From: Polyangium mundeleinium
GTDB lineage: Bacteria; Myxococcota_A; Polyangia; Polyangiales; Polyangiaceae
NCBI RefSeq assembly: GCF_028369105.1
Contig: NZ_JAQNDO010000001.1
Coordinates: forward strand, 5,672,501-5,736,500
Length of the DNA stretch: 64,000 nt
Direction of reading: 5' to 3'
Part shown: one piece after another, positions 1 through 10,936 of the stretch
How positions within the stretch are numbered: the first letter of the stretch is position 1
How the letters are laid out: each line of letters opens with the position of its first letter
The notes under the pieces: generated by a model
The model's input: the letters and a program-made list of their open reading frames with translations, nothing else
Databases searched by the model: none
What the model was told of the DNA's origin: nothing
Made by a program: the position numbers and the translations under genes

Positions 1-180
1 AGCGCGGCCTCGTCGGGGGGGACGAGGGGAGCGAGGGCGCCTTCGGTCGGCGCGGTGTTTGGAGGCTGGTCCAGGAGCGAGGGAGATTCGAGGACTGGGG
101 CGACCATTCTTTGCACGCTACCGGATTGTCCAGGTTCGCGTCAATCCCGGAGCGCCGGGAGGACCCACCTTGCCGGGGCG

Positions 181-756
181 TTACCGTCTGCCCTTCACGT
201 TTCCTTTGACGTTGTGTGTCAGGTCCCAGCCGAGCCACGCGTCCTCGAACGCGGCGTCGACGAACCATTGACGGTTCGCGCCGGGCGTATCGTCCTCGAC
301 CACGACCCAGTCGTGATCCCGCAGCCCCGGCAGCGGCACGACCTTCTCGAACACCTCGGCGCGGTCGCTGTGCACCACGTACGCCCGCGCCGGGAGTTTC
401 GAGCGCGCCGCGGCCATGTCGAAGATCCGCGCGAAGAGGTGCGCGTACTCGACGCAGTTGCCCTCGCGCGGTTCCGCCCCGAACGAGAGCCGCGTCGGGT
501 GCCCGAGCCCGAAATGCAGCCGCGCGCCGGTCAAACGGAGCGAGAGCTCGATCGCGTCCTCGACCGTGGCGAGCCGCGCCTCGCGCAGCTTGAATTCGAT
601 CGCGGCTTCGAGCGATTTGTCGAGCGTCGCCGACGACGCGCGTGTCGTGTGCGGACCCGCGAGCCCCACGTTCGCCCGGGTGAGCGCGATTGTGAAGAGC
701 GTGAGCCCGACGATCGCGAGCAGGGCGAGCGCGAACATGCGCGCCTTTTTTTTCAT
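181..756 (-). CDS. Transglutaminase-like membrane-anchored protein
   Basis: A 191-residue protein starting MKKKARM, with one hydrophobic N-terminal segment (about residues 7-24) that should act as a signal anchor. The second half carries a candidate Cys-His-Asp triad of the transglutaminase-like fold: Cys in GNCVEYAHLF, His in LRDHDWVVVED and Asp in WFVDAAF. Such domains act as cysteine proteases, amidases or crosslinkers; the substrate is unknown here. The ATG at 756 overlaps the stop of the upstream acyl-CoA dehydrogenase gene by four bases (ATGA), so the two are probably translationally coupled. A longer in-frame start exists, but it would lie inside the upstream gene and destroy the signal anchor. 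Confidence 0.75.
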   Translation of the reverse strand: MKKKARMFALALLAIVGLTLFTIALTRANVGLAGPHTTRASSATLDKSLEAAIEFKLREARLATVEDAIELSLRLTGARLHFGLGHPTRLSFGAEPREGNCVEYAHLFARIFDMAAARSKLPARAYVVHSDRAEVFEKVVPLPGLRDHDWVVVEDDTPGANRQWFVDAAFEDAWLGWDLTHNVKGNVKGRR

Positions 757-2675
757 TCCGCGGCCGCGGGCTTCGCCTCGTCCGCCCTGGAGAGCGAGGC
801 GAGCAGTCGATCCCCGGTGGTCGTGATGGCGTCCGCGAGGTGCCGCGCGCGGATCTCGGCGCGTTCGAGGTGCCGTTCGAGGACCTCCCGTCGATCGGGG
901 TGCTTCTCGGCTTGCTTGAACAAAAGCTCCCCGATGGCCTCGTCGGCGAGCAGGCGCGTGAGCCGCTCGGCGTGCAGCATCGCATAGGAAAAGTCGCGCT
1001 TCGGATCCCAGCTCCCGAGGAGCTTCGTCGACCACGACCCGACGGGCGAGCGCAGCGCGTCGCCGAGCTTGTCGCCCGCCGTCCGCACGACGAGGTGCTG
1101 CTGCGCCGCGTGCGAGAGCACCTGCACGCGCGCGAGCTTGCGCTCCAGCGGATCACGCGCCGACACGCTCCGCACGCGCGCCTCGGCGCCCCGGCGCAGG
1201 AAGGCGGCCGGGCGCTTCAGGATGCCGGCGAGCGCGTCCTTCATGGCCATGAGCGACTGGATCTGGCTCGTACCCTCGTAGATGGGCATCACGGTCGCGT
1301 CCCGCAAAAGCTTCTCCGCGCCATAGTCCTTCGTATACCCCACGCCGCCGTGAATCTGCACCGCGCGCCGCGCCATCTCCACGGACTTCTCCGCGCCGAG
1401 GTATTTTACGAGCGGTGTCACCCGCCGCGCCTCGCGCTTGTGCCGTGCGATTTCGCGTCCCAGCCGGGCGCGCTCGATCTCCGAGAGCTGGCCGAACTGG
1501 AGGCGCAGCGATTTCTTTTGCGCGAGCTCCTCGTGCACGCCGCCGTGCATCGCGAGCGCGCGAATGCCCTGGATGTCCGTGCGCATCTCGTCGAGATAGT
1601 CGGCGATCATCTCGTGCCGCTCGATGGGTTTGCCCATGGAGTGCCGCTCGGCCGCATAGCCGCGCGCGATCGCGAGCGCCGCCTCGCAGAGGCCCAGGGT
1701 CTCGAACCCCACGCCGATGCGGGCGTTGTTCATCATCGTCAGCATGTATTGAAACCCCTCGCCGCGCTTGCCGACGAGGTGCGCGGGGGCGCGATCGAAC
1801 GAGAGCGCCGCGGTCACGGACGCGTGATGGCCGAGCTTCTCCTCGACGCGATCGAGCGTCACGATCCGCTTCCGCGTGCCGTCCGGGAGGTCCTCGTACG
1901 TCGGGACGAGGAACATGGAGAGGCCCCCGAGGCCCGCGAACGGGTCGGCTTCGTCCTGCGGCTCCTCGGTCCGCGCGATGACGAAATGGTATTTCCCGTG
2001 GCCCGACGTGATGAAGATTTTTTGCCCTGTGACGAACCAGTTTCCTTCGGCGTCCTGCTCGGCGCGCGTGCGGAGCCGCGCCATGTCGCTGCCGGCGTCG
2101 GGCTCGGTGATATCCATGCAGCCCCAGGCCTCGCCGCGGACGATCTCGTCGATGTACGAGCGGAAGCGCGTCCGGAGGATCCGGCCCGTCTCCGGATCGA
2201 TCTCGCTCGTGCCCTCGCGCATCGAGAACATCAGCATCGCCAGCGCGATGCCGCCGTGGAAGCCGTGGTGCGCCATCACCGAGACGTCGGCGCGGCCGAG
2301 GACCTCGGTGCCGATGAAATAAAGCATCGCCGGCGCGTTCGTCCCACCGAGCTCGCGCGGCAGGCACAGGCCGTGGAGCTCCATGCTGCGGATCTTCTCG
2401 AAGATCGACGCGAGCCGCGGCGGGAACGAGGCCTCGCCGTCCTGGAAGATCACGCCCTCCCGGTCGAGCTCTGCGGCGTGCGGCGCGATCTCCTCGGCGG
2501 CGAAGGTGCCGATCATGTCGAGGATGTCGCGGTAGAGGTCGAGGGCCTCGCCGAGGTTCTGCGGACCACCTTCGCTCCGGAAGTCGTGCTCGGTGGCGCG
2601 CGCGATGGGCTCCCAGTCGATCCAGCGCTCGACGTAGAAGCGGAGGTCCTCGTTGTCTCGGAAGAAGTTCGCCAT
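753..2675 (-). CDS. Acyl-CoA dehydrogenase family protein
   Basis: A 640-residue flavoprotein of the acyl-CoA dehydrogenase family, which oxidises acyl-CoA thioesters to the 2,3-enoyl form and passes electrons to ETF. Seen: the flavin/substrate region WGCMDITEPDAGSD, then FITSGHGKYHFVIA, the C-terminal helix region VQIHGGVGYTKDYGAEKLLRD, and IYEGTSQIQ, whose Glu is the usual catalytic base. It is longer than short-chain members (about 380-400 aa), with an added C-terminal helical domain of about 150 residues as in very-long-chain or fatty-acid-degradation types. The start at 2675 (MANFFRD) has AAGGG upstream; an in-frame extension to 2726 lacks support. It overlaps the transglutaminase-like gene by 4 bp. 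Substrate chain length cannot be told. Confidence 0.93.
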   Translation of the reverse strand: MANFFRDNEDLRFYVERWIDWEPIARATEHDFRSEGGPQNLGEALDLYRDILDMIGTFAAEEIAPHAAELDREGVIFQDGEASFPPRLASIFEKIRSMELHGLCLPRELGGTNAPAMLYFIGTEVLGRADVSVMAHHGFHGGIALAMLMFSMREGTSEIDPETGRILRTRFRSYIDEIVRGEAWGCMDITEPDAGSDMARLRTRAEQDAEGNWFVTGQKIFITSGHGKYHFVIARTEEPQDEADPFAGLGGLSMFLVPTYEDLPDGTRKRIVTLDRVEEKLGHHASVTAALSFDRAPAHLVGKRGEGFQYMLTMMNNARIGVGFETLGLCEAALAIARGYAAERHSMGKPIERHEMIADYLDEMRTDIQGIRALAMHGGVHEELAQKKSLRLQFGQLSEIERARLGREIARHKREARRVTPLVKYLGAEKSVEMARRAVQIHGGVGYTKDYGAEKLLRDATVMPIYEGTSQIQSLMAMKDALAGILKRPAAFLRRGAEARVRSVSARDPLERKLARVQVLSHAAQQHLVVRTAGDKLGDALRSPVGSWSTKLLGSWDPKRDFSYAMLHAERLTRLLADEAIGELLFKQAEKHPDRREVLERHLERAEIRARHLADAITTTGDRLLASLSRADEAKPAAAE

Positions 2676-2802
2676 CGCCCTTGCACCCTTCGCCCGGCGC
2701 CTCGTCCGGGTGGCCGGAGGATACACGGGCGTTGGTCTCCGTGGGCTCTTTACGTTCGGCCCGTCTCCGGTGTCTCATGGGGGCTCGAGAACGGAGCACC
2801 TC

Positions 2803-4125
2803 ATGACGAACAGACGATTGCGAGCGGGTGTGGTCCTCATTCCGATCCTGCTTTGGGCCTGCGGCGGCGGCTCGGCGACGCCGGGCGGCGAAGGCGGAGC
2901 GGGCGGGAGCGGCGGCGGGAACGGCGGCATGGGCGGCGGCCCGGACTTGCCGTGCGACGTGGCCGAGATCGTGGCCGAGAATTGCCAGATCTGCCACGGG
3001 GCCCCGCCCAAATACGGGGCGCCGATGGCCCTCGTGACGGCGGCCGATTTCCACATGGGAGCGCAGAGTGATCCTTCGAAAAAGGTCCACGAGCTCGTGG
3101 GCACACGCATCCACGACGCGGCCCGGCCCATGCCGCCGAAGGGCCTGCTCGATCCGGCCTCGCAGGGCGTGCTTGATGCGTGGATCGCGGCCGGGGCGCC
3201 CGGGGCCTCGGGCGAGTCGTGCTCGGGCACGGGCGGCGCGGGGGGAGGCGGCGGCTCGGACCCCGCGTGCACGCCCGATGTCTTGCTCCGGCCGAAGACC
3301 GCGTGGACCCTGCCGAAGCTCACGGAAGACGCGTACGTGTGTTTCGGCGCCGATGCCGTCGTGCAATCGAAGCGGCACATCACCGCGATCGCGCCGGCCG
3401 TCGACAACGACGTCATCGTTCATCACATGCTCTTGTACGAGGTGCCGACGGCGTACGGCACGACGCCGAAGCCGTGCGGCGCGGGCGATTCGGGGGGCGG
3501 GCGCCTCGTGAGCGTGTGGGCACCTGGCGCGCAGGCGCTCGTCTTGCCGGCCGCGGCGGGCCTGCCGATCGAGGGCACGGGCCATTACATGATCCAGATG
3601 CACTACTCGAACCTGATGCATCTCGACGGCCAGACGGATCAGAGCGGGTTCGACCTGTGCACGACGACGGACTTGCGCCCGAACGACGCGGACATCCTCG
3701 CGTTCGGCACGACGCAGATCAACATCCCGGCGCACAACACCCTCGACCTGAGCTGCAACCTCACGGTCCCGGCGGGCTTCCCGAAGCTCAACACGTTCGC
3801 GATCGGCCCGCACATGCACAAACTCGGCACGATCATCTCGGCCCAGCACAAGAAGGGCAGCGGTGGCGCCGTCGAGCTGACGCACCGCGAGCCGTGGAGC
3901 TTCGACGACCAATATTGGGACATGACGAGCACGACCATCAATCCCGGCGACACCATCACCACGCGCTGCGTCTGGCAAAACCCGAGCAATTCGAACGTGA
4001 CCTTCGGCGAGGACACGTCGAGCGAGATGTGCTTCGTCTTCGCCGCGTATTACCCGCGTGTCCAGGTCCCGAACTGGCACTGGGGACTGCCGGCGGTCAG
4101 CTCGGAATGCCAGGCCGCGCCCTGA
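2803..4125 (+). CDS. Lipoprotein with haem-c motif and copper monooxygenase (PHM/DBH-like) domain
   Basis: A 440-residue lipoprotein: the signal peptide ends in LLWAC, followed by a Gly/Ser spacer. Residues about 45-130 contain the haem c motif CQICH and a possible Met ligand in RPMPP, as in a small cytochrome c domain. The rest resembles copper type II ascorbate-dependent monooxygenases: HHMLLYE (CuA-type His pair), GHYMIQMHYSN, and GPHMHKLG (CuB-type His-x-His). The family hydroxylates organic substrates with copper and oxygen. An attached cytochrome could supply the electrons, which is an inference. The gene is followed 16 bp later by a carboxylesterase lipoprotein gene, suggesting an operon. 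The substrate is unknown. Confidence 0.85.
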   Translation: MTNRRLRAGVVLIPILLWACGGGSATPGGEGGAGGSGGGNGGMGGGPDLPCDVAEIVAENCQICHGAPPKYGAPMALVTAADFHMGAQSDPSKKVHELVGTRIHDAARPMPPKGLLDPASQGVLDAWIAAGAPGASGESCSGTGGAGGGGGSDPACTPDVLLRPKTAWTLPKLTEDAYVCFGADAVVQSKRHITAIAPAVDNDVIVHHMLLYEVPTAYGTTPKPCGAGDSGGGRLVSVWAPGAQALVLPAAAGLPIEGTGHYMIQMHYSNLMHLDGQTDQSGFDLCTTTDLRPNDADILAFGTTQINIPAHNTLDLSCNLTVPAGFPKLNTFAIGPHMHKLGTIISAQHKKGSGGAVELTHREPWSFDDQYWDMTSTTINPGDTITTRCVWQNPSNSNVTFGEDTSSEMCFVFAAYYPRVQVPNWHWGLPAVSSECQAAP

Positions 4126-4141
4126 GAAAGAAGGAACCTCG

Positions 4142-5833
4142 ATGAACCTCGGTCACCCACGTTCGGCCTGGGCGCTGCTCGTCCCGCTCGCGGCCACCCT
4201 CCTCGCCTGCAGCGGAAGCGGCAGCGGCAGCGGCGGCGGCAGCGGCGGCGGCGGCAGCGGCGGCGGCGGCAGCGGCGGTAGCGGCGGCGACTCCGCGCGT
4301 TGCGTGGTGGAGACGCCCTCCGATCCGGGCATCGTCGCCACGGACAGCGGCCTCGTCCGCGGCACCATGGAAGGCGCGAGCTGGGTTTACCGGGGCATTC
4401 CTTATGCGGCGCCGCCCACGGGCGATCTTCGCTGGAAGCCGCCCGCGCTCGCCGCCTGCTGGGAGGGCGTGCGGGACGCGAGCGCGTTCGGCGCGAAATG
4501 CCCGCAGATCGACGAAAAAACGAAGATGGCCATCGGCGAGGAGGATTGCCTCTCCCTCAACGTATGGGCCCCCGACGTCCAGGAGGGCAGCGCGCCGCTG
4601 CCCGTCCTGTTCTTCGTCCACGGCGGCGGCAACATCCAGGGCTCCAGCAGCGAGACCCTCCCCGGCGGCGCGCCGATCTACAATGGCCAGGACCTCGCCG
4701 AATCGCAAAAGGCCGTGGTCGTCACGATCAACTATCGCCTCGGGGCCCTCGGCTTCCTCGCCTTGCCCGAGCTCGCCGCGGAGTCGCCCGTCGCGGCGTC
4801 CGGCAATTATGGCCTGCAGGATCAGATGGCCGCGCTGCAATGGGTCCAGAAGAACATCGGCGCGTTCGGCGGGGATCCCGCGCGGGTCCTCCTGTTCGGC
4901 GAATCCGCCGGCGCGCTCGACACGCTCACGCTCATGGCGTCGCCGCTCGCGAAGGGGCTCTTCGCCGCGGCGCTCGCCGAGAGCGGGGGCACGACGTCGA
5001 CGCCGAAGCAGGACGCCGAGGCGGCGATGAGCGAGCGCGTCGCGGAATCGTCCTGTGGGAGCGCTGCCGACAAACTCGCGTGCCTGCGGGGCAAGACGCC
5101 GGCGGAGCTGCTCGCGGAGCTGCCGGGGTCCGTGGGGATCGGGAGCGTCTCGATCGGGTCGGATGCCTCCAAATACGGCCCCGTCATCGACGGCTATGTC
5201 TTGCCCAAGGCGACGCTTTCGACGTTCACCGCGGGCGAGCACAACCACGTGCCGCTCGTGATCGGCACGAATGGCGAGGAGCTCGCGAAGGGGATGGCGA
5301 TCGAGGTCTCCACCGCTGCGCAATTCGAGAACGTCATCAAGCAATCGTTCGGCCCGCTCGCGCCCGAGGTCCTCGCCGCCTATCCGGTCGGCGATTACCC
5401 CACGCCCCAGGACGCGCTCGTCGCGCTCTACTCGGATCTGCGCTTCAACTGCCCGAACCGGAGCATCGCGCGGGCCGTCGCGGGGAGCCAGAGCGAGGCC
5501 GTGTACCGGTACTTCTTCACGCGGCGGGCGAAAACCGCGCAAGGCGAGAATCCGGCGGCCCACGCGGTCGAGCTGCTCTACGTCTTCCACACGCTGACGG
5601 ACATCGCGCTCTTCACGCCGGCCGCCGAGGACGTCGCGCTCTCGGACGCGATGATGGGCTACTGGGGGCGCTTCGCTGCGAAGGGAGATCCGAACGGCGG
5701 CGGCGCCGCGGCCTGGCCGCCATACGACGCGCAGAAGGACACGCACATCGTGCTCGATTCGCCGATTTCGAGCGGCGAGGGCGTGCGGAAAACCCAATGC
5801 GACGCCTGGGAGCAGATCGTCGCCGCGCCCTAG
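4142..5833 (+). CDS. Type B carboxylesterase lipoprotein
   Basis: A 563-residue alpha/beta hydrolase of the carboxylesterase/lipase type B family, predicted as an outer-membrane lipoprotein (signal peptide ending TLLAC, then a (GSG)n spacer of about 30 residues). The family signature is clear: YRGIPYAAPPTGDLRW near the start of the domain, EDCLSLNVWAP, FFVHGGG (oxyanion hole), FGESAG with the nucleophile Ser, GTNGEE with the likely acidic residue, and AHAVELLYVF with the catalytic His. It should hydrolyse carboxylic esters at the cell surface; the substrate is unknown. AGAAGGA lies just upstream of the ATG. It is probably co-transcribed with the preceding copper/haem lipoprotein. Confidence 0.93.
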   Translation: MNLGHPRSAWALLVPLAATLLACSGSGSGSGGGSGGGGSGGGGSGGSGGDSARCVVETPSDPGIVATDSGLVRGTMEGASWVYRGIPYAAPPTGDLRWKPPALAACWEGVRDASAFGAKCPQIDEKTKMAIGEEDCLSLNVWAPDVQEGSAPLPVLFFVHGGGNIQGSSSETLPGGAPIYNGQDLAESQKAVVVTINYRLGALGFLALPELAAESPVAASGNYGLQDQMAALQWVQKNIGAFGGDPARVLLFGESAGALDTLTLMASPLAKGLFAAALAESGGTTSTPKQDAEAAMSERVAESSCGSAADKLACLRGKTPAELLAELPGSVGIGSVSIGSDASKYGPVIDGYVLPKATLSTFTAGEHNHVPLVIGTNGEELAKGMAIEVSTAAQFENVIKQSFGPLAPEVLAAYPVGDYPTPQDALVALYSDLRFNCPNRSIARAVAGSQSEAVYRYFFTRRAKTAQGENPAAHAVELLYVFHTLTDIALFTPAAEDVALSDAMMGYWGRFAAKGDPNGGGAAAWPPYDAQKDTHIVLDSPISSGEGVRKTQCDAWEQIVAAP

Positions 5834-5864
5834 CACGACACCCCGCTGCAGCGGCCGGTGGCCG

Positions 5865-6467
5865 TCAGCGGTTCTCGCAGTCGGTCGCCCAGCGGAGGTT
5901 GATCCCGTATTCGCGGTGACAGTAAACGACGCTGTTGTGGATGACGTCATTCCATAGGATGACGGAACTGCCGATCCTCACGTTGTTGCCGGCGGTTCCG
6001 CCTCGAAGACGCCATTCGTACGCCGGCTCGTTGCTCCAGACGAGGTTGATCCCGTACTCGCGCTCCTGGTAGCGGAGGTAGCCGCCTCCCTCGACGCTGA
6101 TCGCGATTCGCTCGTCGTACTTCACGGGCCCTACGACACCGCTGTACTTCCGGAAGCGGATCGGACGCGGCGATACGGGGTTTGGGCTCCAGACGAGGTC
6201 GATCCCGTACTCGCGGACTTTGTAACGGATGTACTGCTGGAGGTACGGGTTCAGCAGGTTGTAGCTGTCATTGCTGTAGATCTCGGTCCTGACGGGGTGC
6301 CTGACTTGCCAGTCCGCCGTGAGGGCCGGGAGCGTCTGCGCGGCCTCGTCGACCTCGGCCCCGGGCTCGACCGAGATGCTCCCCGATCCGCACCCGACGA
6401 GCGCCGTCGCGAGCAAGGTGGCCGTGACCCATCCCCCGGCGATCTTCCGAGCATCCATTGCACGCAT
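5865..6467 (-). CDS. Small lipoprotein with three YGI(D/N)LxW repeats
   Basis: A 200-residue predicted lipoprotein (signal peptide ending ALVGC). I do not recognise the family. The mature part contains three spaced copies of a short motif, REYGIDLVWS, REYGINLVWS and REYGINLRWA, each preceded by a Tyr-rich strand. Three similar modules spaced about 45-55 residues apart would fit a beta-trefoil, carbohydrate-binding type of fold, but this is only an inference from spacing. Start at 6467 (MRAMDARK) was chosen because GGGAGGGG lies about 8 bp upstream; a second ATG at 6458 is possible. It is convergent with the carboxylesterase gene. Confidence 0.7.
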   Translation of the reverse strand: MRAMDARKIAGGWVTATLLATALVGCGSGSISVEPGAEVDEAAQTLPALTADWQVRHPVRTEIYSNDSYNLLNPYLQQYIRYKVREYGIDLVWSPNPVSPRPIRFRKYSGVVGPVKYDERIAISVEGGGYLRYQEREYGINLVWSNEPAYEWRLRGGTAGNNVRIGSSVILWNDVIHNSVVYCHREYGINLRWATDCENR

Positions 6468-6652
6468 CCCCGACCCCTCCCGTGACAGCTCAGCGAAGGT
6501 CGCCGCGCTGTCATCGAGGGTTGCATCCGCCGTGCCGGCACCACGCGCCCCGGATAGAACGGACCCGAGCTGCGGAGGAGGTCTTCGAGAGAGTGGAGCG
6601 CACGGCGAAGCAGGTGGGCCGCGCTCGCAGCGATTCTCGGCAATCTGCTGAC

Positions 6653-7402
6653 TCAGCGCGACTCGTACACCTGCCCGGACGGGAGCTCCACACACGTCAG
6701 ATAACCACCCTTGCCACAACGCGTGTCGATCCCGATCACGCACGGGCCGACCCACGCGTCCTCCTTGTCCTCCGGCGTATACTCCGAGAGCTCGGGCGGG
6801 AGGTATTTCGTGGCCGTGTGCCCGAAAATGACGAGCTTGCCCCGATACTCGCGCACGAAGTCGTCATCCCGGCACCAGAGCATCGCCAGACGCTTTTGCG
6901 TGGTGGAAGGGTGCTCGAAGCCGTTCGCTCCCTTCGGCAGGGCCGCGTGTACGTAAATCGCGTGCTCGTCCTCGTACCAGTACGGGAGCTGCCGCATCCA
7001 TTCGACGACGTCGGGCGGGAAAAAGGTGCCTTTGAAGAGAGGCTCGACCTCGTCGTCGGCCATGCCTTCGCCCTCGGCCGGAGGCGGTCTGCCAAGGTAC
7101 GAGCGCAGCGTGGCGAGGCAGCCGTTTTGCGGGGGGATGACGAATTCGGGCCAGCCGCGCTCGAGGATGCGGAGCCAAGCGTCTTCATGATTGCCGCGGA
7201 GGGGGACGACCTTCGCGGGCGTCTGCGAAGGGAGGGCGCGGAGGAGCGCGACGACGTCGGCCGAGCGGGGGCCTCGATCGAGGTAATCGCCGACGAAAAC
7301 GAGGGTGTCGGTCGTGTCGAGCGGAGGCAGGGTGCCGAGGAGGCGCTGGAGCGCGTCGAGGTCGCCGTGAATGTCGCCGATGGCGAAGGTGCGGCCAGGC
7401 AT
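6653..7402 (-). CDS. PPP-family serine/threonine protein phosphatase
   Basis: A 249-residue metallophosphoesterase of the PPP type. Metal-binding motifs are all present in order: GDIHG (residues 9-13), GDYLDRG (about 39-45), RGNHE (about 69-73), a His in YVHAALP (about 150) and FGHTAT (about 193). These match bacterial PphA/lambda-type protein phosphatases that use two metal ions to remove phosphate from Ser, Thr or Tyr. No signal peptide is seen, so it is cytoplasmic. It is transcribed away from the adjacent kelch gene, sharing a 144-bp intergenic region. Its natural substrates are not indicated by context. Confidence 0.9.
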   Translation of the reverse strand: MPGRTFAIGDIHGDLDALQRLLGTLPPLDTTDTLVFVGDYLDRGPRSADVVALLRALPSQTPAKVVPLRGNHEDAWLRILERGWPEFVIPPQNGCLATLRSYLGRPPPAEGEGMADDEVEPLFKGTFFPPDVVEWMRQLPYWYEDEHAIYVHAALPKGANGFEHPSTTQKRLAMLWCRDDDFVREYRGKLVIFGHTATKYLPPELSEYTPEDKEDAWVGPCVIGIDTRCGKGGYLTCVELPSGQVYESR

Positions 7403-7423
7403 GGGGCGGCGAGAGCAGCAGGG

Positions 7424-7546
7424 ATCTCTGGGGAAGGCAAGGGGCTTTTGCTTGCTCTCGTGTTGACGTCCTCACCCCATCCATGCACGGTGGCGACGCG
7501 TCGTACCAGGAATGGGGGGGCGTATCTCGACACCCATGGGAGATCC

Positions 7547-7549
<3 letters not shown>
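7424..7549. repeat. Upstream copy of a duplicated promoter/leader segment
   Basis: About 125 bp immediately before the first kelch gene is repeated almost exactly before the second at 9176-9303. The matching block includes the likely promoter, the leader and the first codons. Both genes were evidently duplicated with their regulatory region, so they may share expression control. Confidence 0.8.
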
Positions 7550-9175
<1,626 letters not shown>

Positions 9176-9303
9176 CATCTGGGGGGAAGGCAAGGAGCTT
9201 TTGCTTGCTCTCGTGTTGACGCCCTCACCCCATCCATGCACGGTGGCGACGCGTCGTACCAGGAATGGGGGGCATCTCGCGACCCCCCATGGGGAGATCC
9301 ATG
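9176..9303. repeat. Downstream copy of the duplicated promoter/leader segment
   Basis: Near-identical to 7424-7549, including the stretch just before the ATG. It begins immediately after the stop codon of kelch copy 1, so the duplication unit was promoter plus gene. Confidence 0.8.
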
Positions 9304-10896
9304 CACCTTCGGAAACCATTCATTGCTTGCATCGCGCACCTTTGCCTTTCGCTCGTTTCGTCTTCTGCGCTCGCGGCTCCGTCCTGGCAGGGCCTGCCGG
9401 ACATGGGCGTGGCACGCAACGGCCATGCGGCGGAATTTTTTCCAGGCATTGGCGTGGTCGCCGTGGGCGGGTCCTCCTTGTTCGAGGCGCTCGATCTGGC
9501 CACCGGTACGTGGACGCCGCGAAATCCCGCGCCCCACATGGGTTCCGTGACAGGGGCTCTGCTCCCCGATGACCTGTGGATCGTCGTCGAGCTCGAGCAG
9601 GCCTACACGTATGACCCCGTGAGCGACACCTGGATCGCAGAACCCGAGCTCGTCACCTTTGACTACGATCTGACACTCAGCGCGCTCCCGGACGGCGATG
9701 TGCTCCTCACGGGCGGACTGATGGACTTCAACACGTCGGGTTATTCGCGACGTTATCATCGCACGACCCAAACGTTCCTCGCTCGAAGCCTGAATCAAGC
9801 CCGCTCCAGCCATACGGCGACGACGTTGCCTTCCGGGCGCGTGCTCGTCGCGGGCGGCCGGGCGTGGGGCCCGACGGAAGAAGGCGACGAGATTCAGTGG
9901 CCCCGGGCCGAGGCGGAGGTGTACGACCCCACGACCGATACGTGGACCCTCGTTGCGCCCATGCACGCGGCCCGCTACCGGCACGCGGCCGCGCTCTTGC
10001 CGTCCGGCAACGTGCTCGTCGCGGGAGGCTTTCCGCCCACGGCGACGGCAGAGGTCTATGACCCGGCCGCGAATACGTGGGTCGAGATCGCGCCCATGAA
10101 CGAGGCGAGGTGGGGGCATACGATGACGTCGCTCCCGAGCGGGCGCGTGATGGTTACCGGCGGCCTCGGTGGCGGCACGGCGCTCACGTCCGCGGAGGTG
10201 TATGATCCCACGACGGGGACCTGGACGTTGCTCCCGCCCATGGCCGTGAACCGCTGGCGACACACGGCTACGTTCGTGCCGGGGCACGGTTTGGTTGTGG
10301 CCGGCGGACAGATGTACGCGTTCAACGGACCCATTTGGGCGAACGTGGAGCTCTACCCGCTCGGCAATGCCGCGCTCGGCGTTGCATGTGTGATCGGCGA
10401 TGAATGCGCGAGCGGCGATTGCACGGGCGGCGTGTGCGTGGATGGCAGCGGGAGTGGAGTGGGCGGTGCTGGCGGCGCGGGTGGAGCAGGTGGAGCAGGT
10501 GGAGCAGGTGGCTCCGGCGGCGCGGGTGGAACTGGTGGTGTGGGTGGTGCTGGCGGTGCGGGTGGAGCTGGCGGTGTAGGCGGTGTAGGCGGCGCAGGTG
10601 GAGCTGGCGGCGTAGGTGGCTCCGGCGGCGTAGGTGGCTCCGGCGGTGTAGGCGGCGCAGGTGGTGCTGGCGGCGTAGGTGGCTCCGGCGGTGTAGGTGG
10701 CTCCGGCGGTGTAGGTGGCGCAGGTAGCGGGGGTGGAGCTGGCGGTGCTGGCGGTGTAGGCGGCGGAAGCGGCGGCCCGGATGTCCCTCCCGGTGGCGGC
10801 GGCGCGCAATGCGCGATCGACACGCGCTCTTCGGGGAATGCCGGATGGCTCGCGCTCGTCGGCGTCGGCCTCCTTCTTCGCCGTCGTCGACGTTGA
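9301..10896 (+). CDS. Kelch-repeat MYXO-CTERM surface protein, copy 2
   Basis: A 531-residue paralogue of the protein encoded just upstream, with the same layout: signal peptide MHLRKPF, kelch modules with EVYDPTTGTWT and GRVLVAGG, the Cys-containing CASGDCTGGVC segment, a long linker and a tail with Cys, WLALVGVGLLL and RRRRR. The linker differs in composition: this copy uses Gly-Ala-Gly-Val-Gly-Ser units, while copy 1 is almost only Gly and Ser. The two linkers have therefore expanded independently since the duplication. It should be surface-displayed by the MYXO-CTERM route. The ligand or substrate is unknown. Confidence 0.88.
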   Translation: MHLRKPFIACIAHLCLSLVSSSALAAPSWQGLPDMGVARNGHAAEFFPGIGVVAVGGSSLFEALDLATGTWTPRNPAPHMGSVTGALLPDDLWIVVELEQAYTYDPVSDTWIAEPELVTFDYDLTLSALPDGDVLLTGGLMDFNTSGYSRRYHRTTQTFLARSLNQARSSHTATTLPSGRVLVAGGRAWGPTEEGDEIQWPRAEAEVYDPTTDTWTLVAPMHAARYRHAAALLPSGNVLVAGGFPPTATAEVYDPAANTWVEIAPMNEARWGHTMTSLPSGRVMVTGGLGGGTALTSAEVYDPTTGTWTLLPPMAVNRWRHTATFVPGHGLVVAGGQMYAFNGPIWANVELYPLGNAALGVACVIGDECASGDCTGGVCVDGSGSGVGGAGGAGGAGGAGGAGGSGGAGGTGGVGGAGGAGGAGGVGGVGGAGGAGGVGGSGGVGGSGGVGGAGGAGGVGGSGGVGGSGGVGGAGSGGGAGGAGGVGGGSGGPDVPPGGGGAQCAIDTRSSGNAGWLALVGVGLLLRRRRR

Positions 10897-10936
10897 ACGG
10901 AAGCAGATTCGCCGCGCGTGGGTGTCCGGACGCGGC

